Part shown: in pieces, positions 23,700 to 35,047 of the stretch
Position numbering within the stretch: the first letter of the stretch is position 1
How the letters are laid out: every line of letters starts with the position of its first letter
From: Dillenia suffruticosa
Lineage: Eukaryota > Streptophyta > Magnoliopsida > Dilleniales > Dilleniaceae
Direction of reading: 5' to 3'
Assembly: GCA_033439265.1 (NCBI GenBank)
Contig: JAVTVX010000015.1
Location: 25,411,947-25,475,946 of the forward strand
Length of the DNA stretch: 64,000 nucleotides
The notes under the pieces: generated by a model
The model's input: only the letters and a program-made list of their open reading frames with translations
Told to the model about the DNA's origin: nothing
The model's database searches: none
Program-made: the position numbers and the translations under genes

Positions 23700-24850
23700 G
23701 TATAAATTATACTTTTCCCCTTATTGTTTGACGGAAATCCAAATAATATCCCTATAGTGAAAAAATATACACTTATCCCATTGTGGTTTTTAAAAATGTG
23801 AAAAGTGATGGAAATTGTTAGATTTAATGAAAAGTGAAAAATACATGTTGAAAATATTAAGTTGACCTACAAAATTAATTTTTCTCAAAATTACCCCCAA
23901 TCTACTCACATTCTCTCTTCTCCATCGGGGTTCAACCATGGCCGTTGTCAAAATCAAGCTCTAATAGCAACAAATGAACGCATTTCTCTCTCCTCTCCTC
24001 TCCTCTCTTGTCCTCTCCTCGTCAACAATAGCAAACAAAACTCATTTTGCTCCTTTCTCTCTCCTATCCATCGCAGCACATCAATTTTCTCCTAAACACT
24101 CAATCTCCCTCTTATGATGTCTCCACCGCAACATATCATTTTGCTCTTACTCCTCCACCTTTAATAATCAATCTCCACCATTCATTATCAGAAGATCTCA
24201 ATGGCCCCCAATCATATGGCTACAGACCTCTCATCACTTTTTAGCCTTTTGATTAATGAAATCCATAAATCTGATAGCTCAAAATCCTCGCCTATTGGAA
24301 ACTCAATTCTTCCGGAGTGGGTAGATGAACCTTGCAAGAACCCCAGGGTGATTGAAACGGAAGAGAACACAACACAAGTGGTTTGCAGCGAAGTGGTTTG
24401 CAGCGCAAGTAATTGAAATAGAAGGGTGATTGAAACTCAATCTGCATACTGGTGGTGGCAGAGAATGGTGGTAGTCGGTGAGAGTTAGTAGTGAACGCAG
24501 TGGTTTTGGCACTTGGGTCGTAGAGTGGAAGATTTGAGATGTTGAGTGGAGGTGGAGATTTGAGAGAGAGAGAATGAGAGGAGAGGAGAGGAGAGGCAAA
24601 TATGGGATCACCCTAGTCACCATGGTTGCTGACATGTCTCAGTTTAGAGACAAGACAAACATTTTTAAAGGGGTACAATGGACATTGTACATCTTCCCAT
24701 TATGTCTCCATTAATTTTGCCTTATTTCATTCATATTTGGTTGACTTGCCGTACTTTTTAAAGCTACAGGGGGATAAGTGGATATTTTTTCACCATAAAA
24801 GTAGTATCTGGATTTCGATCAAATCACAAGAAGAAACATATAATTTATCC
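23700..24850. mobile_element. Mutator-like element (non-autonomous MULE) with 9-bp target duplication
   Basis: Terminal inverted repeats of about 100 bp (23700-23798 and 24751-24850) share GATAAATTATA-type ends and an inner block GTGAAAAAATAT.CACTTATCCC. They are flanked by direct repeats TTTAATATT (23691-23699) and TTTAATACT (24851-24859), 8 of 9 equal. A 9-bp duplication with long inverted repeats is the mark of Mutator-like elements. The 1151-bp length and lack of a transposase frame make it non-autonomous. The inside is pyrimidine-rich on one side (CTCTCCT runs near 23985-24025) and purine-rich on the other (24558-24597). Confidence 0.78.
24303..24635 (-). other. open frame inside the MULE, not recognised
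   Basis: 110 codons from ATG 24635, rich in Ser, Leu, Pro and His, with no recognised domain. It overlaps the purine-rich arm, which gives the Ser/Leu bias. It could be a captured host 5' UTR or exon piece; I cannot support a function. Confidence 0.2.
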
Positions 24851-25538
24851 TTTAATACTTCATTGAGGGAAAAAATTGGTCTCATTATTTACATATATCA
24901 AATATGACAACATATATCTGATTAAATTAACATGCAATATGCAAGATTACTATGCCAAAGTTAAAGTGGTAATAAATTACTGGGCAATTTAAATGGATCT
25001 TTTGTAACAGTTTGGATGGTGTTAATGAGGTCAATAAACCGGACTTACGTTGTTTGAGAATTGATTGGGGTGGGGCCACTAATGTGTGATTGATGATTAG
25101 TAGGATGATAAAAAAGAAGAAATGTAAGACAAAGAGCCAGACAATTGTGGTATATGTCATTTGTCGCAATTCCTTCTTTTTTTTTTCTCTAAATCTGGTG
25201 TTTGTCTATTGGAAACTATTTCTGAAAGTCCAATCTGACAGTCTAAAATAGTTTCTGGCAGTCCAAACTAATAGCCTGAACCAATTTCTAGTAGTTCAAA
25301 ACCCCATTTTCTTGATTTGGTATTTGCCTTCGACAGTTTTGGAACATTCTGAAATTGTTCTAACTAGATCTAAATCTGATCGTAAATGATATCTTTCTCC
25401 CGAAATAGTTTTGTGTTTTTGGATCTTGAAGAATCACATTTTCAAAACCAATTTCAAACTTTCGTCCAATAACAATTCTAGCAAAACCATTTTACATTCA
25501 TAAATGATATCGAATGTCTTGCACAGAAATATCAACAA

Positions 25539-25555
25539 CCATGACTCTGATACCA
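25539..25555 (-). other. primer binding site (initiator-Met tRNA)
   Basis: TGGTATCAGAGTCATGG on the - strand, one base inside the 5' LTR. It fixes the orientation of the 8.16-kb element. Confidence 0.85.
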
Positions 25556-25556
25556 C

Positions 25557-25761
25557 TGAAAGAAAAATCAATATTCCAATAAAACTAAATATTTGATAGA
25601 TCTGTGCAAAACATATCTTCAAAAGATATTTCCACAAGATTCAATTGATCACAATCCCTACACATGTCCAGCCTCCAAGGTATTCATATGAACAACTTTT
25701 GGGATCCTCACAGGATTGATTAATATGAAGCCAGTATGCTAGATCTTTTAGGATTTCCATA

Positions 25762-25802
<41 letters not shown>

Positions 25803-26124
25803 TAAAAATTGTAGGAGGAAAAAAAAAACATTTTATTCTTTTTCCCGAGCTTTTTTATTATTATTATTACATTTAGTTACCCCCAAACTTCCCATTCACC
25901 CCTTAAATCCCTTTTAGAGGTAATTTTCCTTTAATAGGTATTTAGAGTATTTAGGATTAAATTCTTTTATAAATTTAAACCCTAAAATTATCACATAATT
26001 ATGTTTATCATTTTAACCCAAGAATTTGTTCTTTTGTGTGCGACTCTTTAGGTTTCTTATCACTTTGCAATTAATATAAGTTATAATCTTAGAATTTAAA
26101 TTGTTTTTAGTACAAAAACCAACA
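25557..26124 (-). repeat. 5' LTR of the 8.16-kb copia element
   Basis: 568 bp. On the - strand it starts TGTTGGTTTTTGTAC and ends TTTCA. It contains a long T tract on the + strand (about 25766-25797) that is shorter and interrupted in the other LTR. Confidence 0.85.
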
Positions 26125-27490
26125 TTGCCAATGTTGGAGCCTTGACGGTCAATCACAATATAGTTGGTGTTCGGAAGAGAAAGTTGCCATGGATGGTTAC
26201 CGTAGTCTATTTACATGAAAACCTATTAGTGAAAATTATAAATATGGATGTTACGCACTCAATATGAATATTCTTCACTATTATGATGATTTGAGAAAAG
26301 ATAAATTTATAAGTTGATTAGATATGTGTGATAAATTTTATAAATATACAAAAAGTTTGTAACCTTAGAATGATAAAGTTTGTAGGTTCAAAATTTAGAA
26401 ATAAGACAAGAATATGGTACAAAAAATTGTTAAAAAGTAGGAAATAAATGGTAAAGGGCAGATAGAACTATAGGACATAAGGTAACATTTGATGAATACT
26501 AATTTTATACCCAAAAAGTATAAAAGTTTCTTGTTTTCTAAAGCCCATAAAATGGTTTGATGTTCAAATTGAAATAATGGAAGAGGGTAAAGATAACACT
26601 AACTATCCAAAAGTGTATTATTGATTTTAGAGTGAAAATGATTATGAAAGTGTTTATTCTAGATCAATTATATATAATTGATTTATTATTTAATTGGAAA
26701 TTGAGGAAATTTTGATGAAAACCTAACCATAAAAAAGAAGAAGAAGAAAGAGGGGAATATGATGATGATTTTGGAACAACTGATGATATCTATTCTAATT
26801 TGGAAGACTCAGTTATTTCCTTGATGTATGATATAGATGTCGACAAAAGAGTTTTTGAATTTGAGGATCTTGAAACTTCTAATGTTGAAGGAGCTTTGCT
26901 AGAACAATATTAGTTCAAAGTTGATGATTGTGATATCAAGAAACAGTTTCTTGATGGCCCCATAGTCAAACTGCCACTAGATAGCCCTTTATTTCTCCCG
27001 TGGATGCATGATCTCACAATTGTCTCGGTGTTCTGATTCATTTCCTCTCAAATTGCAGCAACAATTGCGTAATATTAAATAATGAGAGTGAGATTTGGCA
27101 AAAGTTTGTTCAATGTTTTCACAACCTAATGGAACTAGAGTATGACTTCTTGAATACAAAGTAAATAGTTTGATACAAGAAAGAGATTGACTGGATAACT
27201 ATTTTAGTAAAGTAAATGAGATTCTCAAGGGGTTAAGAAGTTACTGCCCCCTCATTGTATGTGTGGGAGATGTAATCAAGAATGTTTTCTCAAATTCATT
27301 GATATTTAGCACAAATTTCAGGTCTTCAAGTTTCTCAATAGGTTGAACAATAGCTATCAGCACGTACGTGCTCAAATTGTGTAACCAGATATTGTCCATC
27401 TCTTGATTAAGTTTGTAGCACGATAATAAGAGAGGAAAATCAAAGGTATGTGGAAATGCAAACGGTGGAATTGGTGCCATAACTATTAAG
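26125..27490 (+). pseudogene. internal region 2 of copia family C, right part: gag remnant
   Basis: Resumes the sequence interrupted at 17965 and matches 15990-17040. It runs beyond the point where internal region 1 stops. The gag core continues with SYCPLIVCMCGRCNQE and then KFLNRLNNSYQHVRAQIV near 27320-27385, typical copia gag, with TAG and TAA stops inside. No pol or third LTR follows. Confidence 0.7.
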
Positions 27491-28555
27491 AACTCCTAAG
27501 CAAGGGATAAAATGAAATGCTCTCTCTTTGGAGAAATAGAACACACAAAAAATGCTTATATACAGTGGGATTTCTACCGAGTTTTAAGTATGGTAAAGGT
27601 GGAGGAAGTGATCAAACCAACAGCAAATTAAAACAAGAGAATATAAATCTCCATACACAAGACATACATGGATTCTTAGAATACCACAATTAGAAAGTGT
27701 TATGAAGAAAACCCGATTTCGAATCTGTTGACGTACTATGCAAAAGAAGATAAGATCGAAAATGATCAAAGTCACCGGTTCCTCACTCTAAATCTCATGA
27801 TTAGGTCTTTTAATCAAACAATGGAGATCGAAAGAGGGGACCTTACACTCTATACAAACATAGGCATGTTAAGGTTTTCCATCCAATAATCTCTAGCAGA
27901 CATATTAAGCCTACAAAATTAACCCACATATTAGGCGTGGAAATAGCCTCTTTGCAAAAATACAAGGGGAATGCTATGAACATATACGCTCACTCTCCTT
28001 CTACCCGCACACTAAGCTGGGAAACACTTTGTTAAACCCTTTATTAATAATTACAATAATAGACCTACTAAATGAACCAAGATTATAATGCCGCCATGTG
28101 TCTTTTATTGAAAATAATAGACCACTAAATAAACCAAGATTATAATGCCACCATGTGTCTTTTATTGGAACATATTATCTTAACCTAACACAATTAATGT
28201 AAGCTCATATTTGAATTAAAATTATAGCATTTTCTCCTTGGACGAGGATGATATTAATTGTGACTAACTCTTTTTGCCAAGATGGTATTTTTTGTTTAAA
28301 AAATTATGAGCTCAGTTTAGAAAACTAGACTAGTCAAAAGGCTACTTTAAAATACTGTTGTGTCAAATAAAATCTTACATATTGAATCATAATAGAACCT
28401 ACATCAATTAATACAATACAACTCTTTCAATAGTTACAAATACTGATTAATTTTATCTACATGAACTAGATGTAGTCGTGTAATAAGTGACAATAGTAAT
28501 AAGTATACGAATTAAATGCTACCCCACCCACACCACTGACAAAAAAAGACAATAG
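27491..28555. other. no gene seen; contains a short tandem duplication
   Basis: AT-rich sequence with a tandem duplication of about 58 bp (see 28051-28168). No convincing open frame. Confidence 0.5.
28051..28168. repeat. 58-bp tandem duplication
   Basis: Two adjacent copies of a unit containing ACCAAGATTATAATGCC and CATGTGTCTTTTATTG, differing by a few bases. Confidence 0.8.
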
Positions 28556-28584
28556 TTGATAGATTATCAAATCATCAACGATCA

Positions 28585-29020
28585 AACCACCCATACATAT
28601 AGCCATACCGAAAGAGAGAGAGTGTGTGTGTGTGTAAGAAAAGTGAGTCAGCTTACAATAACAATAGTCGACAAATCACAATGGTTAGACTTGCAATTGC
28701 TGGCCACATCCCTTCCCCACCTTTCATCGCTTCTCCACCCACATAGCCACTACCACCCCATCCTTTGTCCCTTTCCCATGCATACAACCACACCAAAAGA
28801 GAGAATCTTTGCTCCTTTCCCACCCACAAATCAACGGTAAAAGTTGCAATCGTCGGCCATTCTTCGTCCCTTTCCCACCCTTCATCCGTTCCCCACTCAT
28901 GTAACCACGACCGCCCACCCTTCGGCCCTTGTCCAACCCCACCCATATAGCCACACTTTGAGAGAAAGAGAGAGTGTGTGTGTATGTGTGAAATAGCCAC
29001 TTCGATAGTCGTTTTTTTTT
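28585..29020. repeat. degenerate CT/CA-rich repeat block bounded by AG-TG microsatellites
   Basis: CATATAGCCA, then (GA)n(GT)n, occurs at about 28593-28636 and again at about 28947-28990. Between them are several worn units of CCCTTTCCCACC and CACCCACATAGCCA. Open frames on both strands here follow from the low complexity. Confidence 0.55.
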
Positions 29021-29030
29021 TTTTTTTAAA

Positions 29031-31440
29031 TATGTTAGGTTGAATATGGTTTTTCATTTCACTTCATTGACCCATGTAGGATCAAGATCAGATATATGGA
29101 TTAAAGGTTCAGGGTTTTGGGGTAAATATGGTATTAGTAAAATCCATATCATATCCGTCCCATTGCCATCTCTACTCCCGCCTACAATGAGAAGTTTGTA
29201 TATTCAATTGATTCGGTTGAATAAGGTCCTCCCATTTACAAAGTGCTGCAGGTCTTGCAAGAAACATAGACCTCTTGACCAACTTGTTGCTACTAGATCA
29301 CAAAACCCGAACAATTCTTCCTGAATTCGAGGGCATCACATAAGGAGCCTGCAAGAAAGAATGCGTCACAAAAAAAAAAAAAAAAAAAACTTGTCACGAG
29401 ATATATTTCAATATATTCTAAGATCCTAGCTAATTTTGGCACTTGAATGAAAGCTTGTGATTTCAGGCCAAGAAAGGAAAGGAGTAACACCAAGCATCCC
29501 TAACAGTTCCGTAGCTTCCCTTGCAAGTTTGTCTAAACCTAGTAAAACCTTTAGCAGGATACTCAAACCTCATTGGAACAATCGGACCATGACAAGAACA
29601 AGCACCTGCCAAAACTTGGAGCCATGGCCAAACATTTCCTCTGAGCACAAACCAAAGGTAATCTGTGGCTTCAACAATATTTTTCCACGCTGATGCATTC
29701 TGTATAATTGCAGTTACTCTTCCTAAAACATGGACACTTTGCGAATTGGCAAGCAAGAAAATGAACGATTAAAACAATAGGCAGCACTAAACATGAGATA
29801 TTCCAGTCTGAGGGCATGATTCATATTTTTCATCTGTTGAAAAAATTGGAGAAATGTTTAAATATATGTACTAGAAGAGACACATATACACACATATGGA
29901 TGACAATTGCAAGAATCTTTAAACTTGTCTTAACAACCTTAGCCATTGAAATAACTTCAAGAAATCATCCTTCATGTCCAATTGTAAAGATAATCGCCCT
30001 TTAAATGATACTCATGCAGCATTCTTGTTGCTGCCATGATTATATCGTCTATACAGATTTTAGCATTCAAAACGAACCATTCAAAGTAAAGGTTTGTGGA
30101 AATTTTCCTATATCTGCTTAAATCATCCACACTCAGTCACCAAAACAACATTATCAATTTAACCCACCCTTCCAAATACAGCTACAAACAACTTAAAGAG
30201 GGAGGAAAAAAAAATACAACCAAGTCTAGTGTAATGAGAGAGCACTGATACGATAGAATTATGAAGAAAAAGGATATAGCACACACAACTGAATATCCCC
30301 CTTACTCTTATCAAACTAGTGTCATCGTATTATTAATAGGAAAAAAACTACGAGATGCTTAAGCTAACAAGGGGCTACATCCTTTAAATAACACTTCTGT
30401 AAAGCATATAATAGAATAAAAAATCTACTTGACTTGTTGCCATAAACAATAAATAGGCCCAATTTCTAATTGAAAATGAGAACAAGAAACTCTGAATCCC
30501 TAACTTAACAAATAAATATAATTGTTAAGGACAATTGTTCAATCATAAATTGCACGAGCGCACAGCAGAAATAAATCCAAGCATTAAAATAAAATGTTTT
30601 GTAGTTTGACCCCCATACCTACATCCACAATCATGATCTACTATCTCACATGATGTGGAAACCCCTCTAAGGCCACACTCCATACCCTAGAAAATCTCCT
30701 TCATTTATAGAGGACAATCTCCTTTACTTATAGAGGAAACATACTTGTGCACTACACAAATATTCTTTCCAAAATTCTTCACTCACTATTTCTCTTCCTT
30801 GTTTAATTTCTCTCTCTATTTCCTTGTCCCACTCGGCTGGCAGATGATGCACTTCGTGCCCAATCAATTCCTGCTTTCTATTATTTTGTCTTTCCTTTTT
30901 TTTTCTTCTACCAAAAAAATAATTCTAATATATGATTTGGAATAGACCAAAACCTAACAATAGTGAAAGATATTGAGGTTGCACCAAATTGAAACATAAT
31001 GAAAGGCAGACTCTCTTACCTCGACATGCGCTAATCCAACGTCTGGTTTAGCAAGTTGGAATAGCAGAAACCACAATGGACTGAATCAAACCTTCGCATA
31101 ATCACTTCAACCAATTTATTTTCAATCTTCAAAGAAAGAAAGCAAACAATTGATGAAGTTGAAAATCAAGAATTTAAACCTGTAACTGTTAGCAGAGATT
31201 ATCCTGCGCATAATAATTGTAAAGGAAAAGAATTTTGGAGCAAACGAAAAGGAAATTGTGAAGCAGAACACAAAGTAGCTTACCAAAATGAAGCAAGCAG
31301 TGCAAAACAACGTGGGTCACTGAAATTTTCTGAACAGGTGAAGGCCAAAGGTACTCTATGAAATGGCACATAAAAAGCAACATGACAATGCCTCCTTCCA
31401 ATGTGAAAAGCAAAATTAGCTCAAAAAACTTGCTAAACAA
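29031..31440. other. no gene assigned; possible LTR trace near 30240
   Basis: No recognised domain on either strand. The - strand open stretch 29463-29756 starts at TTG, not ATG, and has no known motif. Near 30243 the + strand reads GCACTGATACGATAGAATTA, which resembles an inverted primer site (GCTCTGATACCA) next to an LTR end, so a worn - strand LTR may lie to its right. A short duplicated ATCTCCTT..TTATAGAGGA unit occurs at 30687-30735. Confidence 0.3.
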
Positions 31441-31761
31441 TAATTTTTCTATTTATAATAGTCCTGTAAGAATGGAAAATCTATGACAAAAAGCAATGCG
31501 TACTTCTCCAACACTATCCACAAGTACAACACAAGTGTTCTTTTCCACCCAAAGGCAAAAGCACAAGCTGCCTCCATATTTGAAGTAAGAGAAAACAAAA
31601 AGAATCTCAACCTCAGAGATAGGGAAACCAAAACCAATACTCCAAGCACCAAACCTGACTCCCTGCGAAGGCAAAAATGTGCAAACAAGCGAGACAGAGA
31701 GACTACACAATATTTATCTCTCTGCAAAGTTGTTATTTGCAAAAAGACTGAAATTTCTCCA
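31441..31761 (-). other. NFXL1 3' UTR region
   Basis: Directly downstream of the NFXL1 TGA/TAA region and moderately AT-rich. The overlapping open frames at 31449-31856 are in other frames of the gene end and have no known motif. No certain polyadenylation signal was assigned. Confidence 0.4.
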
Positions 31762-34700
31762 TCACTCACAAGCTTTCTCCCAATCATCCAAAACGTCAGA
31801 AGTCTCTGCCAAATTAAATTCCTCTCCTTGCTTATGTCCTGATGAACTTGAACCACTTGCCTCTGCTTCCAACCCTAGAACTGAACTCTCTCTATTATTG
31901 TTTCCAGATTCTGTTGTTCTAGCAGATGCAGCAGAAGAACACAAACCCCCTGTATCAGGGTCTAGGATGTTCCAGCGATTAATGGATGTCATGATAGGAT
32001 CTTCCTTCCCTTTCCATACACGGCCTTGTATTTCAACAGCAGCTCCAGACCCACCCCAAGAAGAATCACTCCAACCAGATTCTTGCACAACAGCTTTCTT
32101 CCATGAATTAGCCTTTGACGCCAGGGACCCTCCCTCCCTCAATAGTCCTGCTCCTCCCCATGCGGCAGTTCCCGATGTCCCAACATTCTGAACAAATGTG
32201 ATAGATCCATGATATACTGACCCATAATCTAACCTCCGCATAGCAGTAGCAGCTCTGGCTGGATCACTGAAGACAGCCAATGCGTTTTTGTCATTCAACC
32301 AGACCAATTCACATTCCCCACCAAACCTGAGAACCAAAGCACTTATATCTGCATCTCTTGGTAAATCTAGCAATGCTACAACCAGCCTAGGATCCATATC
32401 TACCAATGGATCAAAAGGGGGAGGATTATTTGCAGTTATAGGTGCGGAACCCCTGGCTCCAAGAACACGAGGAGGTACCTTAGACTTGTGAGTAACATGA
32501 ACTGCAACAAATCGCTTTGGCTCCCATCCAGCTGCACTAACAGAAAGCTTCCATCTCTCAGCCATAAACCTCACAGCATCTCTCTTCTCCTTCAACATTG
32601 GACAGAAGACATGAACCTTCAAATTATTGGTGCTTCCTTTGTTCTTGCCAAGAACCAAGAACTTGAATCTCTCCTCCACAGACAAAACCCATTTAGGATC
32701 ACGCCTAAACAGATCAGAAAGCAACTCTGAAACAACTGAGTTCTCACCAAAATGCAGCGCATCCAAATTCAGGGGAGCAATATCAAATGCATCAGCAAGA
32801 ACTCTTTTCCGCTCTAGTTTTGCACATTCTTCATCACATGCCAGCTTTCTCTGCCCAAGAGGAATCCTCTTGCCATTTGCTTCTACAGTCTGAAACGCTA
32901 GGGGCAGTTTTTGGACAATGGAAGCTTCAAAAAGAGCATCATTGCTACCTCCGGCATCACAAGGTACAGTTGCAGCCAACCGGCCACAAGAACAGGTGAT
33001 GGTCACAGGGAACTCACAACTTGTTTCAGGACAAGGTGCTGAAGGATGGCAGAGAGCAGAGCATGTATGTCTGCAATCTCTTCTAGGAGCACCGCATGTC
33101 TGCCCACATGAAGCCTTTAAATCAGAAGAGAATCCGCATGATATATCACAAGGCGGGGGATGGCAAGTTCTTGCACAGGCATGCATGCCACATTGCCTTG
33201 TCTTGCCGCACAGCTTATTACATCTGATGTCCTTCGACCCACAGGGTATGCTCCTAAGTACAACATGTCCACCGATGCACTCCTTCGCAGAGGGAACTGA
33301 ACAAGGTGGGCAGTCTCCAAAATGGCAACCGTGAGAAGCTTGATGGCCACAAGGCTGGGGTACTGAGCAAGGGAACTGACATGAAGGATGAGGAGTCCCG
33401 CAAGGCAATGGAGGTGGGATAGAAGTTTTCCCACATGCACACATCAAGTCTGTGAAGATGGTTTCAAGGCAAGGAGGGCAATGACCACTGTGACATAGAG
33501 ATTCACAAGAATGCTGCCCACACTGCAGTTTCTTCCCACATGGCATTGAGCAAAAATGAGGATCCCATTCACTAGTACCAAGGGAATCGCCAGAATTTGA
33601 CAGAGGACAACAGCGCTCGCTACATCGATGCCTTCCACAGTTCTTCTTCCTCCCACAAGGCTTCTCGCAAGTGAATTTTTCATTTTCCATCAGCGTCTTG
33701 AAGCACTCAACAGTTCGAGAAGTGGATCCACATCGACATTTTTGGGTTACCTGTACCATACAAGGTACGCAATCACCCGCATGGCATGCCTCCTTGCAAT
33801 GATGTACTCCACAAGGAAGAAGCTTATCACATATCTGTGAGCATGTTGGAATTGGGTCCAAGCAACTGACTCGCTTCTCCTTGATACTTGTTTTCCCACA
33901 GTAACAAGTTGTAATTCTTCCAGGCATCAGCACACAATCCCCACAAGGGCCCGGATGGCAGATTTCGCAGCAAACATGATTTCCACAGCTGAGCTTCTTC
34001 CCACAGCTCAAACTGCAAGCAAAGACACCATCATCTACATTGACATCCCCCTTAACCACCATGTCTCCACATAAAATAATCTCACTCCTTTTCTTACAGA
34101 AACAAGAAGCATTAAGCTGAATTCGACAATGATCACAAGGACCGACGTGGCAAATCCTCTCACACCTATGTCGCCTACATTCAAGCATCTTATCACAGCT
34201 CTGCCCACAAGTAACAAGTGATTTTCTATCCGAACAACGGGTTGTAATCACTTTCTTACCACAAGGACAAGCACGAGGCGGCGCAAATGCCTTACAAGGA
34301 GGGCAAGGACCAGGATGGCATTGCAAAACACAAACATGAGGACACAGTTCCTCATCGATCTCACCAGAACCCCGAAGTTGTTTCTCAAGAGGCTTCCCAC
34401 AAGGCTCACCACAGGAATGCGGAGTCAGGTACAGGTCTGAAGGAGGATCAAGACGCTTGCCGCAAAAGCAAAGATAGCGAATCTCCTTGGGAGCTATGAT
34501 CTGAACGGATTGACAACCAGGACAACGCCAATTGGCTCCTTGATCCTTCTCCGCAGTCAAATCAACTGAAGTCGGTGCCCTAGCCCATTTCTTGATACAA
34601 TTAAGATGAAAAATGGAGAAGCAACTGGAACAGGACCAAATTGGGGCTGACCGCCTCACCATATCATAACAAATCATACACTCAACACTTCCTTTCATCA

Positions 34701-34956
34701 ATTTTTCTTGAATTTCTTGCACAAGTTGGGGCAAATTATTCAACCGTTTTCTCTCTCCTCCTCTTCCATGATTGTAATGTCGTTGATTCCCCCTATGCCC
34801 ATTCCCGTTAGGGTTGGGGTTTGCATTTGAAGGTGGAGGAGGAGGGGTAGGGTTCGCAACAACAGCAGCAGCAGCAGCAGCAGTGGATCCTATAGGAATC
34901 CACTCCCGACGAGGGTTAAATCTGGGCCGTCGATCATTTCTCGATTGAAAACTCAT
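31762..34956 (-). CDS. NFXL1: NF-X1-type zinc-finger protein NFXL1
   Basis: An intronless 1064-codon frame. After a basic N-terminus with an Ala run (about 26-31) and Pro/Asn stretch comes a C4HC3 RING/PHD-like finger (93-148: CMICYDMV, FHLNCIKKW, RCPGC). About ten NF-X1 fingers follow between 205 and 640 (for example CERICHVGPCDHC, CKEACHAGDCVPC). The C-terminal part has an R3H-like segment (about 750-825) and an RRM-like segment (about 857-923), ending DDWEKACE. In plants NFXL1 is a nuclear regulator of stress and defence responses. The frame is open upstream for ten more codons to a TTG, but the first ATG (34956, MSFQSRNDRR) is the natural start. Length is near that of other plant NFXL1 proteins. 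No frameshift or lost Cys pattern was seen. Confidence 0.95.
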   Translation of the reverse strand: MSFQSRNDRRPRFNPRREWIPIGSTAAAAAAVVANPTPPPPPSNANPNPNGNGHRGNQRHYNHGRGGERKRLNNLPQLVQEIQEKLMKGSVECMICYDMVRRSAPIWSCSSCFSIFHLNCIKKWARAPTSVDLTAEKDQGANWRCPGCQSVQIIAPKEIRYLCFCGKRLDPPSDLYLTPHSCGEPCGKPLEKQLRGSGEIDEELCPHVCVLQCHPGPCPPCKAFAPPRACPCGKKVITTRCSDRKSLVTCGQSCDKMLECRRHRCERICHVGPCDHCRIQLNASCFCKKRSEIILCGDMVVKGDVNVDDGVFACSLSCGKKLSCGNHVCCEICHPGPCGDCVLMPGRITTCYCGKTSIKEKRVSCLDPIPTCSQICDKLLPCGVHHCKEACHAGDCVPCMVQVTQKCRCGSTSRTVECFKTLMENEKFTCEKPCGRKKNCGRHRCSERCCPLSNSGDSLGTSEWDPHFCSMPCGKKLQCGQHSCESLCHSGHCPPCLETIFTDLMCACGKTSIPPPLPCGTPHPSCQFPCSVPQPCGHQASHGCHFGDCPPCSVPSAKECIGGHVVLRSIPCGSKDIRCNKLCGKTRQCGMHACARTCHPPPCDISCGFSSDLKASCGQTCGAPRRDCRHTCSALCHPSAPCPETSCEFPVTITCSCGRLAATVPCDAGGSNDALFEASIVQKLPLAFQTVEANGKRIPLGQRKLACDEECAKLERKRVLADAFDIAPLNLDALHFGENSVVSELLSDLFRRDPKWVLSVEERFKFLVLGKNKGSTNNLKVHVFCPMLKEKRDAVRFMAERWKLSVSAAGWEPKRFVAVHVTHKSKVPPRVLGARGSAPITANNPPPFDPLVDMDPRLVVALLDLPRDADISALVLRFGGECELVWLNDKNALAVFSDPARAATAMRRLDYGSVYHGSITFVQNVGTSGTAAWGGAGLLREGGSLASKANSWKKAVVQESGWSDSSWGGSGAAVEIQGRVWKGKEDPIMTSINRWNILDPDTGGLCSSAASARTTESGNNNRESSVLGLEAEASGSSSSGHKQGEEFNLAETSDVLDDWEKACE

Positions 34957-34975
34957 ATTCCGAGGATTGAATAAA

Positions 34976-35047
34976 GATACTAACAAAGAGATGAATATGA
35001 CCCAAAAACAACCCTAGAAAGGAATCAAACAATATTTGAAAATCGTA
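34976..35047 (-). other. possible short 5' UTR intron of NFXL1
   Basis: A donor-like AACAG|GTACGA at 35047 and an acceptor-like TTTGTTAG near 34980 would define an intron of about 70 nt just upstream of the ATG. A closer TTTCTAG (near 35015) would make it too short. Removal would leave the ATG at 34956 as first start. Confidence 0.35.

Larger units (their letters stand above)
17966..26124 (-). mobile_element. 8.16-kb Ty1/copia retrotransposon with both LTRs, inserted in family C
   Basis: LTRs at 17966-18494 (3') and 25557-26124 (5') are colinear over their length. On the - strand the 5' LTR ends in TTTCA and is followed after one base by TGGTATCAGAGTCATGG (25539-25555), the initiator-Met tRNA primer site. 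The 3' LTR is preceded by TCCAAGTAGGAG, a worn copia purine tract. Gag, protease, integrase, RT and RNase H remnants follow in copia order with many stops and shifts. A clear target duplication was not found (flanks AGACC and TTGCC), but the host sequence matches on both sides. The leader carries a MULE at 23700-24850. Confidence 0.88.

Noticed and set aside
27241-27480. 79-codon open frame on the - strand
   Set aside because: The + strand of the same bases reads as copia gag (KFLNRLNNSYQHVRAQIV), so this is a shadow.
28653-29057. 134-codon Gly/Trp-rich open frame on the - strand
   Set aside because: Produced by a degenerate CT/CA-rich repeat; the opposite strand is open as well.
29463-29756. 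97-codon open frame on the - strand that looks exon-like
   Set aside because: Its start is TTG, no domain is recognised, and another frame is equally open; not enough to call a gene.
31449-31856. 135-codon open frame on the - strand overlapping the end of NFXL1
   Set aside because: It is another frame of the NFXL1 3' end and 3' UTR without known motif.
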